This document shows, in pieces, positions 7,696 through 16,949 of a DNA stretch of 64,000 bases. This stretch comes from Gammaproteobacteria bacterium (GTDB lineage: Bacteria; Pseudomonadota; Gammaproteobacteria; JADZEE01). The notes under the pieces are model-generated. The model made no database searches. It was not told where the DNA came from and saw only the letters and a program-made list of their open reading frames with translations. A program made the translations under genes and the position numbers. The DNA is taken from positions 1 to 64,000 of the forward strand of contig JADZEE010000051.1 of NCBI GenBank assembly GCA_020850735.1, written 5' to 3'. Every line of letters begins with the position of its first letter. Position 1 is the first letter of the stretch.

Positions 7696-8397
7696 GTGAA
7701 TCGGCTGCGCGGGTGCGTAAGCACCGTGCTCACCGGCCGCGCGCGGCCCTACACCCGACCGGGCAGCCGCAGCGCCATCGCCAAGCGGCCGGTCGAGGGG
7801 CCGGTCAGCGTGCATCGTGAAGGCCTCCTGGGCGACGAGCAGGGTGATCGGCGCGTGCACGGTGGCCCGGACAAGGCGGTGCATCTTTATGCCACGGAGC
7901 ACTACCCCGCGTGGCGCGACGAGCTTGGTGCGCGGCCGGTACTCGGCGCTCCGGGCGCCTTCGGCGAGAATCTCAGCACACAGGGCGTCACCGAGGCTGA
8001 CGTGTGCCTTGGCGATCGCCTGCGCATCGGCAGTGCGTTGCTGGAGGTATCGCAGTCACGCCAGCCCTGCTGGAAGCTCAATGACCGCTTCGGCGTGCCG
8101 GACATGGCGCTGCGAGTGCAACAGACCTCGCGCGCCGGCTGGTATTGTCGCGTGCTGGAGCCGGGCAGCTTGCAGGCGGGCGATGCGATCACCTTGATTG
8201 CCCGCCCGCACCCCGACTGGCCGCTGCTGCGTCTGATGGAGCTTCTCTACCACCGGCCGCTCGATCACGATTTATTGATGCTGGCGCGTGATTTGCCGCT
8301 GGTGCCGTCGTGGCGGCGGCTGATCGAAACCCGCCTGGCGTGCGGTGTGGTCGAGAGCTGGGCGGCACGCGTCGATGGGCCGGCGCGTGAGGCATGA
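7696..8397 (+). CDS. yiiM: MOSC domain protein (YiiM-like)
   Basis: This 233-residue protein starts at a GTG preceded by GGAAGG. The MOSC core includes GDEQGDRRVHGGPDKAVHLY, the GENLSTQGVTEADVCLGDRLRIG segment and the conserved cysteine in QPCWKL (residue 125), thought to carry sulfur or the molybdenum cofactor ligand. The C-terminal helical part (WPLLRLMELLYHRPLDHDLL) matches the 3-alpha domain of YiiM. YiiM-type proteins are Moco-dependent and linked to N-hydroxylated-compound reduction in E. coli. The 218 bp upstream (7478-7695) show no gene. Confidence 0.88.
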   Translation: MNRLRGCVSTVLTGRARPYTRPGSRSAIAKRPVEGPVSVHREGLLGDEQGDRRVHGGPDKAVHLYATEHYPAWRDELGARPVLGAPGAFGENLSTQGVTEADVCLGDRLRIGSALLEVSQSRQPCWKLNDRFGVPDMALRVQQTSRAGWYCRVLEPGSLQAGDAITLIARPHPDWPLLRLMELLYHRPLDHDLLMLARDLPLVPSWRRLIETRLACGVVESWAARVDGPAREA

Positions 8398-8584
8398 GCG
8401 GCGATCACCGGGTAACGGCCCGCCGCCTTCACGGCGGTGTATCCACAAGCGCCGCTGCGCGCGCATGCCACGTTGCCGCGACGCGCGGGAATCCTGTCGC
8501 GCCGCGGCGTGCGGACTCCGTCTCGTAACCCCGCCACGGCTCGCACGAGGTGCACATCTGCCGCGTTTGCTGATCCACGGCAAT

Positions 8585-8613
8585 TTGTGGATCCGATATC
8601 GGCTGACTATGCT
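8585..8613 (+). promoter_or_regulatory. Candidate sigma70 promoter for the lipoprotein gene
   Basis: TTGTGG (8585-8590) and TATGCT (8608-8613) are separated by exactly 17 bp and lie about 115 bp upstream of the ATG at 8728. The rest of the 330-bp gap 8398-8727 shows no gene, repeat or RNA I can recognise. Confidence 0.35.
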
Positions 8614-8727
8614 GGCTCGGAGATCCGAATGGGAATGCATTGCCTTGACCAGGACGTGCCCGGATCCGTCAGCCATGCGGACCGGGCTGGAGTCTAGTCG
8701 GGGACACCAAACATGGAGCGAACTGTC

Positions 8728-9243
8728 ATGACATCGAATCGGGTGCGGGTGATGTTGATCCGGAGCGTGATCGCCGGCATGGCCATTGCCGCGTTCGGCT
8801 GCGGCAAGGACGAGGGCGAGGTCGTCCATAAACAGGGCGACGCGCAGGTCACCGTCCGGGAGGGCAGCGATACCGTCGACATCACCGTCAAGGGCGAGCA
8901 GGGGACGGCCACGTTTTCCTCCGGTGCCGGCGCCGAGCTTCCCGCGGATTTTCCCGAGGACGTCCCGACCTACCCGGACATGAAGCTGGAGTTCTCAGGC
9001 ACCCAGGGCAGCATGTACACCATCAATGGCCGCACCGCCGATGCGCTGGGGAAGGTGACGGAGGCGCTGCAGGCGAAGGCCGCCGATGCGGGCTGGTCGG
9101 AGGTGATGACGATGAGTCATCCGGGCGCGCAGGGCAAACCGGGGATGATGATGAGCTATACCAAGGCCGACCGCGTGCTCAATCTGATGCTCGCCGCGGA
9201 GGACGACGGGACGACGATCAGCATCATGACCGGCACGCAGTAG
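8728..9243 (+). CDS. Putative lipoprotein of unknown function
   Basis: The protein has 171 residues. The ATG at 8728 is favoured over 8713 because GGAG lies 9 nt upstream. The N-terminus (RVMLIRSVIAGMAIAAFGC) ends in a lipobox-like AFGC, so the mature protein probably starts with a lipidated cysteine followed by an acidic linker. The body is beta-rich with VTVREGSDTVDITVKGEQG, then PADFPEDVPTYPDM and a conserved-looking helix (ADALGKVTEALQAKAADAGW). The PEDVPxYP segment is common in small exported proteins of unknown function. No partner genes are nearby. Confidence 0.75.
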   Translation: MTSNRVRVMLIRSVIAGMAIAAFGCGKDEGEVVHKQGDAQVTVREGSDTVDITVKGEQGTATFSSGAGAELPADFPEDVPTYPDMKLEFSGTQGSMYTINGRTADALGKVTEALQAKAADAGWSEVMTMSHPGAQGKPGMMMSYTKADRVLNLMLAAEDDGTTISIMTGTQ

Positions 9244-9495
9244 CGGCCGGCGACTCCCATTAGCCGGCGCTTGTCAACGGCACGAGTCTGCTGTTCATGG
9301 TCGTACCATGATGTTCAAGTCGATACTGCACCGGACATCGTCCGAGCTTGCACCCGTTTCTTCGTTTCATTGGCTGCGACGTGTTCATCGCAGAATGACC
9401 TCGCGGTTCGGTTTGGATAGCACCCTTGTCGCGGGGGCGGGAGATCACATTGTGAACCCGGCAGGTCTTGGCTTATTCCTCTGCGTAGTGGCTTC

Positions 9496-9588
9496 GCCCA
9501 ACAAGTCGTTGAACCGGACGCTTTTCCCCGTCCCTTCGCTTCCGCTCCGGTCGGTCGCCGTCAAGCGGCGGTTAACTCTGCGTTATGC
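9496..9588. other. attC-like integron recombination site (left of the defence operon)
   Basis: The 93-bp element starts with GCCCAAC (RYYYAAC core, 9496-9502) and ends with GTTATGC (GTT core, 9582-9588). Folding the arms pairs the two cores at five of seven positions. It leaves an unpaired spacer (AAGTC opposite TCTGC) and then pairs GTTGAACCG with CGGTTAAC, with one extra G on the 5' arm. An unpaired spacer plus an extrahelical base is the hallmark of attC sites. The loop is GC-rich. No integrase gene is in the window. The rest of the gap 9244-9639 holds no credible gene. Confidence 0.6.
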
Positions 9589-9639
9589 GCATCTGCTTTT
9601 TCGGAGCCATTGCCATAGCTAACAAGAAATGACTGCCGA

Positions 9640-11208
9640 GTGATCAAGGTTATCGACATTTTCGCAGGCCCTGGCGGCCTCAGCGAGGGCTTTGCTGCCG
9701 TCACCGACGCCAAGAGCAACCTAGTCTTCGATGTGGCGCTCTCGGTTGAGAAGGACGAGCGGGCGCACGCTACACTCCTTCTGCGTACGTTCTTCCGACA
9801 ATTTCCCGATTCGGCGCCTGACGATTACTACAGGCTGCTTCGAGCTGAGATCACCCGAGAAAGCCTGTTCGAGGCGCACCCGTCCGAGGCGAAGCTCGCG
9901 GAGAAGCGTGCGTGGCGCGCCACGCTTGGCGAGGAAGGCGAGGCCCGTTCAACCGTACGTGCTCGCATCAGGAAAGCGCTCGGCAGCGACACGAGCTGGG
10001 TACTTATCGGCGGCCCCCCGTGCCAAGCGTATTCGATTGCCGGCCGTTCGCGCAATCGCGGCAAGCGGAACTATGACCCAGCTAAAGACGAACGACAGCG
10101 ACTCTATGTCGAGTACCTGCAGATTCTGGCCGAACACCGGCCGGCCGTGTTCATCATGGAGAACGTCAAGGGTTTGCTCTCCGCCACGCTCGACAACGAG
10201 CGCGTGTTTCACAGAATACTGGAAGACCTTCGCGATCCCGCGAAAGCGATTCAACGAGAGGGCCGAGGCGGTATGAATGTCCGTCCGGGTGGCTACCGCA
10301 TCCATTCGTTGACGGAAGCTCACGTCCTTGAGAACGCAACCCTGCGCGGCGCAGTCATCGAAGCAGAGAAGTACGGTGTCCCTCAGGCCCGGCACCGCGT
10401 CTTCCTACTTGGAGTCCGCGACGACATCAACGACGTGAAGTCGCTTGTACTTACTGAACAGGAGCCCGTCCCCGCATCGTCGGTTATTGGGTCCCTACCC
10501 CGGCTGAGGGGCGGTTTATCGCCGCGGAAGAAGGATTCCCCTACCGCTTGGAAGTCGTACCTGCAGTCCCAGGGAACCAGCCGATGGGCGAACGCTGGAA
10601 CCCGAAGGGTGGCTGGTGACACGCTTGGGCGGTTCATTCGTGATAAGCTCAGCGAAATCTCGCTTCCACGGACGGACCGCGGTGCCGAGTTCCTTGCGGC
10701 CGATGCGGCAGCGGTGTACGCGTCGAACTGGTTCATGGACAGCCGCATCCAAGGCGTCTGCAATCACACCAGCCGTTCTCATATGCCCAAGGATCTGTGC
10801 CGCTATTTCTACGCCGCGTGCTACGCGAAACTTCACGGCCGCACGCCAGTCCTGAAGAACTTTCCGGCGGACCTTCTCCCGGATCACGTCAGCGCCAATA
10901 AGGCCGTCCAGAATGGCGGTCATTTCTCCGATCGCTTCCGGGTACAGATCGGGTCCCGTCCGAGTACAACGATTGTCTCGCACATCAGCAAGGACGGTCA
11001 CTACTACATCCACCCCGATCCGCTTCAATGCCGCAGCCTCACTGTGCGCGAAGCAGCGCGACTCCAGACATTTCCCGACAACTACTTCTTTTGCGGGAAT
11101 CGGACGGCCCAGTACGTCCAAGTCGGCAACGCTGTGCCTCCGCTGCTGGCACGTCAGATCGGTGAGATCGTGCGTGACCTGCTAAAAGCTGCCGGAGCTA
11201 ACAGCTGA
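9640..11208 (+). CDS. dcm: C5-cytosine DNA methyltransferase
   Basis: The 522-residue enzyme transfers methyl from SAM to the C5 of cytosine in a specific DNA sequence. Canonical motifs are present in order: motif I FAGPGGLSEGF (residues 8-18), motif IV GGPPCQAYS with the catalytic Cys128, motif VI ENVKG (174-178), motif VIII QARHR (249-253), a target-recognition region of about 220 residues, and motif X GNAVPPLLA near the C-terminus. The start is GTG. It opens the defence operon: vsr overlaps its stop codon, and four more genes follow with tiny gaps or overlaps. It probably marks host DNA as self for the downstream effectors. Confidence 0.95.
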   Translation: MIKVIDIFAGPGGLSEGFAAVTDAKSNLVFDVALSVEKDERAHATLLLRTFFRQFPDSAPDDYYRLLRAEITRESLFEAHPSEAKLAEKRAWRATLGEEGEARSTVRARIRKALGSDTSWVLIGGPPCQAYSIAGRSRNRGKRNYDPAKDERQRLYVEYLQILAEHRPAVFIMENVKGLLSATLDNERVFHRILEDLRDPAKAIQREGRGGMNVRPGGYRIHSLTEAHVLENATLRGAVIEAEKYGVPQARHRVFLLGVRDDINDVKSLVLTEQEPVPASSVIGSLPRLRGGLSPRKKDSPTAWKSYLQSQGTSRWANAGTRRVAGDTLGRFIRDKLSEISLPRTDRGAEFLAADAAAVYASNWFMDSRIQGVCNHTSRSHMPKDLCRYFYAACYAKLHGRTPVLKNFPADLLPDHVSANKAVQNGGHFSDRFRVQIGSRPSTTIVSHISKDGHYYIHPDPLQCRSLTVREAARLQTFPDNYFFCGNRTAQYVQVGNAVPPLLARQIGEIVRDLLKAAGANS

Positions 11209-11648
11209 TGGACCGTCTTACCCGTGAGCACCGGAGCTGGAACATGTCTCGCATCCGCGGGCGTGACACGCAGCCCGAACTCGTCGTCCGATCGGTTCTC
11301 CACCGCCTTGGGTTTCGGTTCAGAGTGCACGAACAGGAATTGCCGGGCTGCCCTGATGTGGTGCTTCCGCGACATCGCGTGGTTGTCTTCGTACACGGGT
11401 GCTTCTGGCACAGGCACCGAGGTTGCCGGTTCGCCTACACACCCAAAAGCAATGGCGCTTTCTGGTCGGACAAGTTCGAGCAAAACGTCGGGCGCGATTC
11501 CCGGAATAGGAAGGAGCTGCGACGCCTCGGTTGGCGCGTCGTCGTTATCTGGGAATGTCAGGCAGCCGACCGCACAGCGTTGACTCAACGGCTCGCTGCT
11601 GCTTTCAAGGCTGTCGATGGACCGCCTACAGGGGTGGCAACAGAATGA
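11208..11648 (+). CDS. vsr: Very short patch repair endonuclease (Vsr)
   Basis: This 146-residue enzyme nicks 5' of the T in T:G mismatches formed when 5-methylcytosine deaminates, which protects methylated sites from mutation. Typical Vsr features are WNMSRIRGRDTQPEL at the N-terminus (catalytic Asp and helix), RVHEQELPGCPDVVLPRHR with the PD-(D/E)XK-like aspartate, VFVHGCFWHRH (zinc and catalytic His), and WSDKFEQNVGRDSRNRKEL. The start overlaps the methyltransferase stop (TGATG) and the stop overlaps the next start (ATGA), so translation is coupled. Confidence 0.95.
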   Translation: MDRLTREHRSWNMSRIRGRDTQPELVVRSVLHRLGFRFRVHEQELPGCPDVVLPRHRVVVFVHGCFWHRHRGCRFAYTPKSNGAFWSDKFEQNVGRDSRNRKELRRLGWRVVVIWECQAADRTALTQRLAAAFKAVDGPPTGVATE

Positions 11649-13123
11649 ATGCCTCACTGCATCCGGGCGAGGACATAGCACCGATTCCGGGCGATCTCGT
11701 CGAATCGTTGCGCGACTTCGGCTATACGCTGCCTTCGGCACTGGCTGATCTCGTCGACAATAGCCTGACCGCTAAAGCAACAGAAATCGAGGCCTATCTC
11801 GAGGCCGACGGGCCCGACTCCTATGTCGCCGTGGTCGACAACGGGAGAGGAATGGACCAGAAGACGCTGGTTGAAGCCATGCGCATGGGTACCAAAGGCC
11901 CGCTCGCAGCCAGAAGCGACAACGACCTAGGCCGCTTTGGCTTGGGGATGAAGACCGCGTCCCTCTCTCAGGGGACGCGACTCACCGTGATCACCAAGGC
12001 TTCCGATAGACCGACGCTCGTGCGCCGCTGGGACGTGGGCCACATCCGTAAGAGCGCCAAGTGGGAGCTTCTTACTGACCCGACTGCAATCGCCGCGCCG
12101 TTTGTCGATAAGATCGACGGCATGTGCTCGGGCACGGCCGTGATTGTCGAGGACCTTGATCGCGCGACATATCTGAAGGTCGCTGCGAGCGAGGTAAAGC
12201 AGCATTTCGGAAGAAGCCTCGATAGCGTCCGGCGTCATCTGGCAATGGTGTTCCATCGCTTTATTGAAGACGGCGTCACGATCTGTCTGGGTTCTACCGC
12301 CCTGCCCGCGTGGGACCCGTTTCTGAAGAAGCAGTCGACGAAGCTGGCGACGGAGCACTTTGCGCTTCTGGGCAAGACGATCGACATCGTCCCCTACGTG
12401 CTTCCGCATCACAGTCATCTGACCGACGAGCAGCACGACGACGCGGCGGGACCCAATGGCTGGAATGCGCATCAAGGCTTCTACCTGTATCGCTGCAGGC
12501 GACTGATTCTCCCGGGTTCATGGCTCAATCTTCATCTGCGCAAGGAAGAGCATTTCAAGCTCGCGCGCATTCAGGTCGACCTGCCCAACAGCATGGACGC
12601 CGAATGGCACCTCAACGTCACGAAGTCACAGGTGGCTGCGCCCGCGGCGCTGCGGGATGATTTCGCCCGCGTGGCGCGCAACGTGCGCAGCCAGGCGGCC
12701 GCGGTTTACCGAATCAGGGGAGAACGTCATGCGCCTTCTAACGCGCCACCGCATCGCTTTGTATGGAAGCGGGAGGAATCAAGAGGCGCCGTGCGGTATC
12801 GCATCGACCGCACGCACCCGGTTGTCCAAGCTTTGCTTCATGGCGGATGCGAGCACGCGGGGCTGTTGGGCGAGATGCTTGAACTGATCGAGCGCACGGT
12901 GCCAATCGCCACGATGCTGCAGGATCCAGTGAAATCCCTCGAAGGCGCGGCGCTCGAGAGCGACGAAAAGGCCGCGGAGCAATTCGTCGACATGATGCTT
13001 CACGCCGAGCGTTTCCTGATCTCGGCAGGGAAGACGCCGGCAGACGCGCGACAGATCGTGATGAATGCTGAGCCCTTCGTGCACTTTCGGGAGGTTCTCT
13101 CTGACATGCTGAACAAGATCTGA
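11645..13123 (+). CDS. GHKL-type ATPase, MORC/MutL-like, of a restriction/defence operon
   Basis: This 492-residue protein has an N-terminal HATPase domain. ALADLVDNSLTAKA (Asp38/Asn39) is the Mg-ATP motif, VVDNGRGMD (65-71) is the DxGxG motif, and GRFGLGMKTASLSQG (96-110) is the ATP-lid glycine motif. The DLVDNS plus GLGMK arrangement resembles MutL/MORC ATPases that accompany R-M-type operons. By family it should dimerise on ATP binding and clamp or translocate on DNA. The C-terminal half is helical with no known motif. ATGA overlap with vsr and an 11-bp gap to the helicase show operon membership. Confidence 0.88.
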   Translation: MNASLHPGEDIAPIPGDLVESLRDFGYTLPSALADLVDNSLTAKATEIEAYLEADGPDSYVAVVDNGRGMDQKTLVEAMRMGTKGPLAARSDNDLGRFGLGMKTASLSQGTRLTVITKASDRPTLVRRWDVGHIRKSAKWELLTDPTAIAAPFVDKIDGMCSGTAVIVEDLDRATYLKVAASEVKQHFGRSLDSVRRHLAMVFHRFIEDGVTICLGSTALPAWDPFLKKQSTKLATEHFALLGKTIDIVPYVLPHHSHLTDEQHDDAAGPNGWNAHQGFYLYRCRRLILPGSWLNLHLRKEEHFKLARIQVDLPNSMDAEWHLNVTKSQVAAPAALRDDFARVARNVRSQAAAVYRIRGERHAPSNAPPHRFVWKREESRGAVRYRIDRTHPVVQALLHGGCEHAGLLGEMLELIERTVPIATMLQDPVKSLEGAALESDEKAAEQFVDMMLHAERFLISAGKTPADARQIVMNAEPFVHFREVLSDMLNKI

Positions 13124-13134
13124 CAACTTTCGAC

Positions 13135-15954
13135 GTGCCTTCTGTGAGCGACGATTCACCCTTTGGCGGATTCACAGCGGAAAACGCTGTCGATCTTCTG
13201 ATGCAGGCACTTAAGCTCGAAGTCGAACCCACGCCAGCGGAAGTCGAGGCCGAAGTCGACAAGCTGCTGACGGGGCTCTTTGCCGCGCTGAGGCCTTACC
13301 GACAGGCCATCATCGACGACGTCCTGAAGCGCATTCGCGTGCGCGTCGGCGTCGCCTCCGTGCTCTCCGACGATACCGGTCACATCGACTGGCTGCCGGG
13401 CGTTGACCGTACGCAATGGGAGTTCTGGCCACGCCTTGAGCGCTATCTGCGGCGCGCCGACGAACTGGAACCTGCGAAGGTACTTGAGCTCGATCGTTCC
13501 ACCGACAAGACACTGGAGCTTCTGGAATCACCCCTGCGCGAAGGCCGCTGGGATCGGCGCGGCCTCGTGGTCGGGCACGTGCAGTCTGGGAAGACCTCTC
13601 ATTACACGGCGCTGTCGGCCAAGGCGCTTGATGCCGGCTATCAGATCATCATCATCCTCGCCGGGGTCCATAACAGTCTGCGCGCGCAGACTCACGAGCG
13701 AATCGACGAGTATCTGATCGGGCGAGACTCTGCAGCACTGCTTGAAGCGGTGCGCCAGCAGCGCACGACGGTCGAAAGCGGCCAGCGCATCGGCGTGAGC
13801 GATTTTGACCTCAAGCGCGGCGTGCCCGACCCGCTTGTCTCCATCCTGACGTGCACGAACTCAAACGACACCGGCGATTTCAAGACGGCCGTCGCCACTC
13901 AAGTCGGCCTGCAGGTGGGAGCGGGTTCGCGACTAGTTATGGTCGTGAAGAAGAACGCGACCATCCTTCGGAACCTTGTCGATTGGATGCGGCTGCAAAA
14001 TGCGGCGCCCGGCACGGCTGGACCGGATCGGCGCGTTCTTGCACCCACGCTCGTAATCGACGACGAAGCGGATCATGCTTCCATCAACACGAAAGATCCC
14101 GATCAGGATCCAACAACAATCAACCGATTAATCCGCGAGCTCTTGATGGCTTTTGATCGCGTCTCGCTCGTCGGCTATACCGCGACGCCCTTTGCCAACA
14201 TTTTCATTCCGCTCGATGTCAATGCGGCCAATCCGGCCAAGTTTGGGGACGACCTTTTTCCCCGCTCGTTTATTGTCAATTTGAAACCGCCCTCCGACTA
14301 CATAGGGCCCGATCGCGTGTTCGGACATCCGGGGGACGAATCCATCAACATCCCCGAGCGCCCGCCGCTGCCGATGTTCGTTCCGGTGGCGGACGCGGGC
14401 ATCTGGATGCCCGACAAACACAAGAAGGACCATTATCCAGGCACCATTCCCCGTTCGCTGCAGGAAGCCGTACGGCTCTTCGTGTTGGTCTGCGCCGCGC
14501 GGGCGGCAAGGGGCAACGAGCAGGTTCACAACTCGATGCTCGTGCACGCCACGCGTTTCGTGAATGTGCAAAGCCGCGTCGCGGAGCAGATCGAGGTAGA
14601 ACTCAACGCACTTCGCAACGTCCTTAGCTTCGCCGCGCTCGGCAGCAGCCAGTCCGAGCGCCAGAAGATGAAGGACGTTTGGGACGACCAGATTTTGCAG
14701 AAGCACGAGGAATTCCGCGTCCAGCTTGGCGATGACTGTCCATCCCTGCCCGCATGGGATGACGTGTGGAAAGGCGTGGACGCTGCTTTGAGGCGCATCA
14801 CGGTCATGCGCGTCAACGGCACGTCTGCCGACGCGCTTAAGTACTCGAAGAACCCAGAAGGCGTCTACGTCATTGCCATCGGCGGCGACAAGCTCAGTCG
14901 CGGTCTCACGCTGGAAGGCCTGTCTGTCAGCTACTTCCTGCGCACGTCCAATATGTTCGACACGCTCCTGCAGATGGGACGCTGGTTCGGCTACCGGCCG
15001 GGATATTTGGATCTCTGCCGCGTGCATACAACGCCAACGCTCTACGCCGCGTTCCGGGAAATCGCCTTGGCGATGGAGGACCTGCGCGCTGATCTCGACC
15101 TCATGGCGGAGACGAAAAAGACACCGGTCGAGTTCGGCTTGCGCGTTCGCACACCGCAGGACGGGCTGGTTATCACATCCGCCAATAAGATTCGGCGCGG
15201 CGATCCCGTTCAGGTCCGCTTCGCGGATTCGATCATCCAGACGCTCGAGATTCCGCGAAAGGGCGACCAAGCCGGCGAGAACCGGGCCGCCGTCCGAACG
15301 TTGATCGAGCAGCTCGGCCGATCTGATCGCAAGGTGCGTGGCGATGCATCGCCGCATTACCTGTGGCACAACATCGGCGTCGACAAGGTGTTGGAGTTCT
15401 TAAGCCGCTATGAGGCTTTTTCGACGCCAAGCTTCTTCACGCGATGCACGGCGATCCGCAACTACATCCGCCAGCAGGTCGAAAAGGGCGAGCTGACCGG
15501 ATGGACCGTCGCCGTCGTCTCGAAGAGATCGAGCCCGCGTCAGGTCCGGCTTGGCGCTTATGACGTGAACCTGGTCGAGCGAGGAAAGGACTCGACGCCC
15601 GCACCGGAAGACCGCCTGCGCATGCGAGGCGTCGTCGGCAGCGAAGAAGAAGCGCTTGACCTCTCGCCTGCAGAATATGCGGTGGCCGATCGTGCGCGTG
15701 CGTCCAAGGGGGACGACGCTCCGAAATTCCGCGAGACCGTCCGAAATCAGCGGCCCGCCGCGCGCGGGCTCTTGTTGATCTATCCGGTGAAAGTGCGTGG
15801 AGAAGATCTGCAACTTGGAGAAGAGTTTATTCCGGCAGTCGCCATCAGCTTCCCGGCATCCCAGACGGCGCAGCCGCTCTCCTACACGGTCAACGACGTG
15901 TGGAAGAAGCAGTACGGTCTCATTGACGATCCCGATGACTACACCGCTGCGTGA
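13135..15954 (+). CDS. Z1-domain superfamily 2 helicase/endonuclease-like protein
   Basis: The protein has 939 residues; the start is uncertain (GTG 13135 or 13144, neither with a good ribosome-binding site). SF2 motifs are clear: Walker A GHVQSGKT at 147-154, Walker B-like LVIDDEADH at about 307-314, motif III-like VGYTATPFAN at 346-355, and the second RecA domain with GGDKLSRGLTLEGL and QMGRWFGYR (613-621) supplying the arginine finger. The QSGKT and QMGRWFGYR combination is diagnostic of Z1 proteins found in R-M-like operons. It is probably the DNA-translocating motor of the system. Its 3' end overlaps the next gene by 20 bp. Confidence 0.93.
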   Translation: MPSVSDDSPFGGFTAENAVDLLMQALKLEVEPTPAEVEAEVDKLLTGLFAALRPYRQAIIDDVLKRIRVRVGVASVLSDDTGHIDWLPGVDRTQWEFWPRLERYLRRADELEPAKVLELDRSTDKTLELLESPLREGRWDRRGLVVGHVQSGKTSHYTALSAKALDAGYQIIIILAGVHNSLRAQTHERIDEYLIGRDSAALLEAVRQQRTTVESGQRIGVSDFDLKRGVPDPLVSILTCTNSNDTGDFKTAVATQVGLQVGAGSRLVMVVKKNATILRNLVDWMRLQNAAPGTAGPDRRVLAPTLVIDDEADHASINTKDPDQDPTTINRLIRELLMAFDRVSLVGYTATPFANIFIPLDVNAANPAKFGDDLFPRSFIVNLKPPSDYIGPDRVFGHPGDESINIPERPPLPMFVPVADAGIWMPDKHKKDHYPGTIPRSLQEAVRLFVLVCAARAARGNEQVHNSMLVHATRFVNVQSRVAEQIEVELNALRNVLSFAALGSSQSERQKMKDVWDDQILQKHEEFRVQLGDDCPSLPAWDDVWKGVDAALRRITVMRVNGTSADALKYSKNPEGVYVIAIGGDKLSRGLTLEGLSVSYFLRTSNMFDTLLQMGRWFGYRPGYLDLCRVHTTPTLYAAFREIALAMEDLRADLDLMAETKKTPVEFGLRVRTPQDGLVITSANKIRRGDPVQVRFADSIIQTLEIPRKGDQAGENRAAVRTLIEQLGRSDRKVRGDASPHYLWHNIGVDKVLEFLSRYEAFSTPSFFTRCTAIRNYIRQQVEKGELTGWTVAVVSKRSSPRQVRLGAYDVNLVERGKDSTPAPEDRLRMRGVVGSEEEALDLSPAEYAVADRARASKGDDAPKFRETVRNQRPAARGLLLIYPVKVRGEDLQLGEEFIPAVAISFPASQTAQPLSYTVNDVWKKQYGLIDDPDDYTAA

Positions 15955-16948
15955 TACCTGGTCGGAACTGATTGGCGAAACCGGTCCAGCCCCGGTAGAT
16001 ATTCGCCTGCGTCTTGTTTTCAGCGGCGCGGACGTGCGCGCCTTTGCGGCGGTCACTGCGAAAGAGGGCCTGCCAGCCGTCCTTCTGGAGCTGCCGGACG
16101 CTGTACGTCCGCGCAACTTCAAGACACTTATCACGCGGGCTTTCCAGATGTCTGCGCCTTCCGTGAAGGGTCTGCCTTCCGGTCGTTGGGCGCTCTTAAT
16201 CGAGCTGAAGGACCGCACCTTTCAAGATCTGTTTGAGGTGCTGGTGGGCGATGTTCTGATCGCAATCCATTGCGACTCTGGAAACCAAGCGACGCTGCGA
16301 GCCGTTCTGCTTTGCATTGATCGCTGGCGCCGTTTTGTCGAGCGCAAGGGAGAGCCGTTGTCCGATGAAGAGGTGCAGGGGTTGATCGGGGAACTCGTTG
16401 TGCTTAGCCGCTGCGCTCGGTGTTTTGGTGCGGATGTGGCCCTTGCCGCGTGGACCGGGCCCGATCGTGCGTTGCGGGACTTCGAACTGCCTGACACTTC
16501 GGTCGAGGTGAAAACGTATCAGGGCGGCGACGCGGCGACGGTATTGATTTCTTCACCCGCCCAGTTGGACGCTGTTGCCATGCGGCCCGTCTATCTGGCA
16601 GCCGTCCGGCTCACGCTGTCGGACGCGCAAGGGCTCACGCTTTCTGAATTCGTCGGACGCGCGTTAAGCGTCATCGGCCCAGGTACGGCCAGCGATGGAG
16701 TTCTCGAAGAGCGCCTCGTGGCAGCCGGGTATCTTGCGGCCCACGCGCCTCTCTACGTCAAACGATTTATCGCCGGGCCTGTGATGACCTATGCCGTCAC
16801 CCCGGGCTTCCCCCGCATCCGCTCCATCGACGTGCCGCAGGGGGTCTCGGGCGTGCGCTTTGCGCTCAGCATCCCGGCGCTTGCTCCCTTTCAGGCCGCC
16901 GCTGTAGCCGTGATCGGCGGTCGCATCCCGGAATTAGAGAGCTTATGA
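15935..16948 (+). CDS. PD-(D/E)XK motif protein (DUF4420-like), putative nuclease
   Basis: The 337-residue protein overlaps the helicase gene by 20 bp. The middle region contains a candidate nuclease core: a helix with IGELVVLSRC (Glu153), RDFELPDTSVEVKT (Asp182/Asp187 and the E191-V-K193 pair), and a following strand with Gln/Ser residues. This matches the E...D...ExK layout of PD-(D/E)XK proteins encoded beside Z1 helicases. I infer that it is the DNA-cleaving subunit. The N-terminal third (LSRLRLVFSG-type strands) is a separate domain of unknown role. Confidence 0.85.
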   Translation: MTTPLRDTWSELIGETGPAPVDIRLRLVFSGADVRAFAAVTAKEGLPAVLLELPDAVRPRNFKTLITRAFQMSAPSVKGLPSGRWALLIELKDRTFQDLFEVLVGDVLIAIHCDSGNQATLRAVLLCIDRWRRFVERKGEPLSDEEVQGLIGELVVLSRCARCFGADVALAAWTGPDRALRDFELPDTSVEVKTYQGGDAATVLISSPAQLDAVAMRPVYLAAVRLTLSDAQGLTLSEFVGRALSVIGPGTASDGVLEERLVAAGYLAAHAPLYVKRFIAGPVMTYAVTPGFPRIRSIDVPQGVSGVRFALSIPALAPFQAAAVAVIGGRIPELESL

Positions 16949-16949
16949 C

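Noticed and set aside
9308-9622. 104-codon frame before the methyltransferase
   Set aside because: It runs through the attC-like site and lacks a ribosome-binding site and protein-like composition.
14128-15369. 413-codon minus-strand frame inside the helicase gene
   Set aside because: The plus strand encodes conserved helicase motifs; the antisense frame does not.
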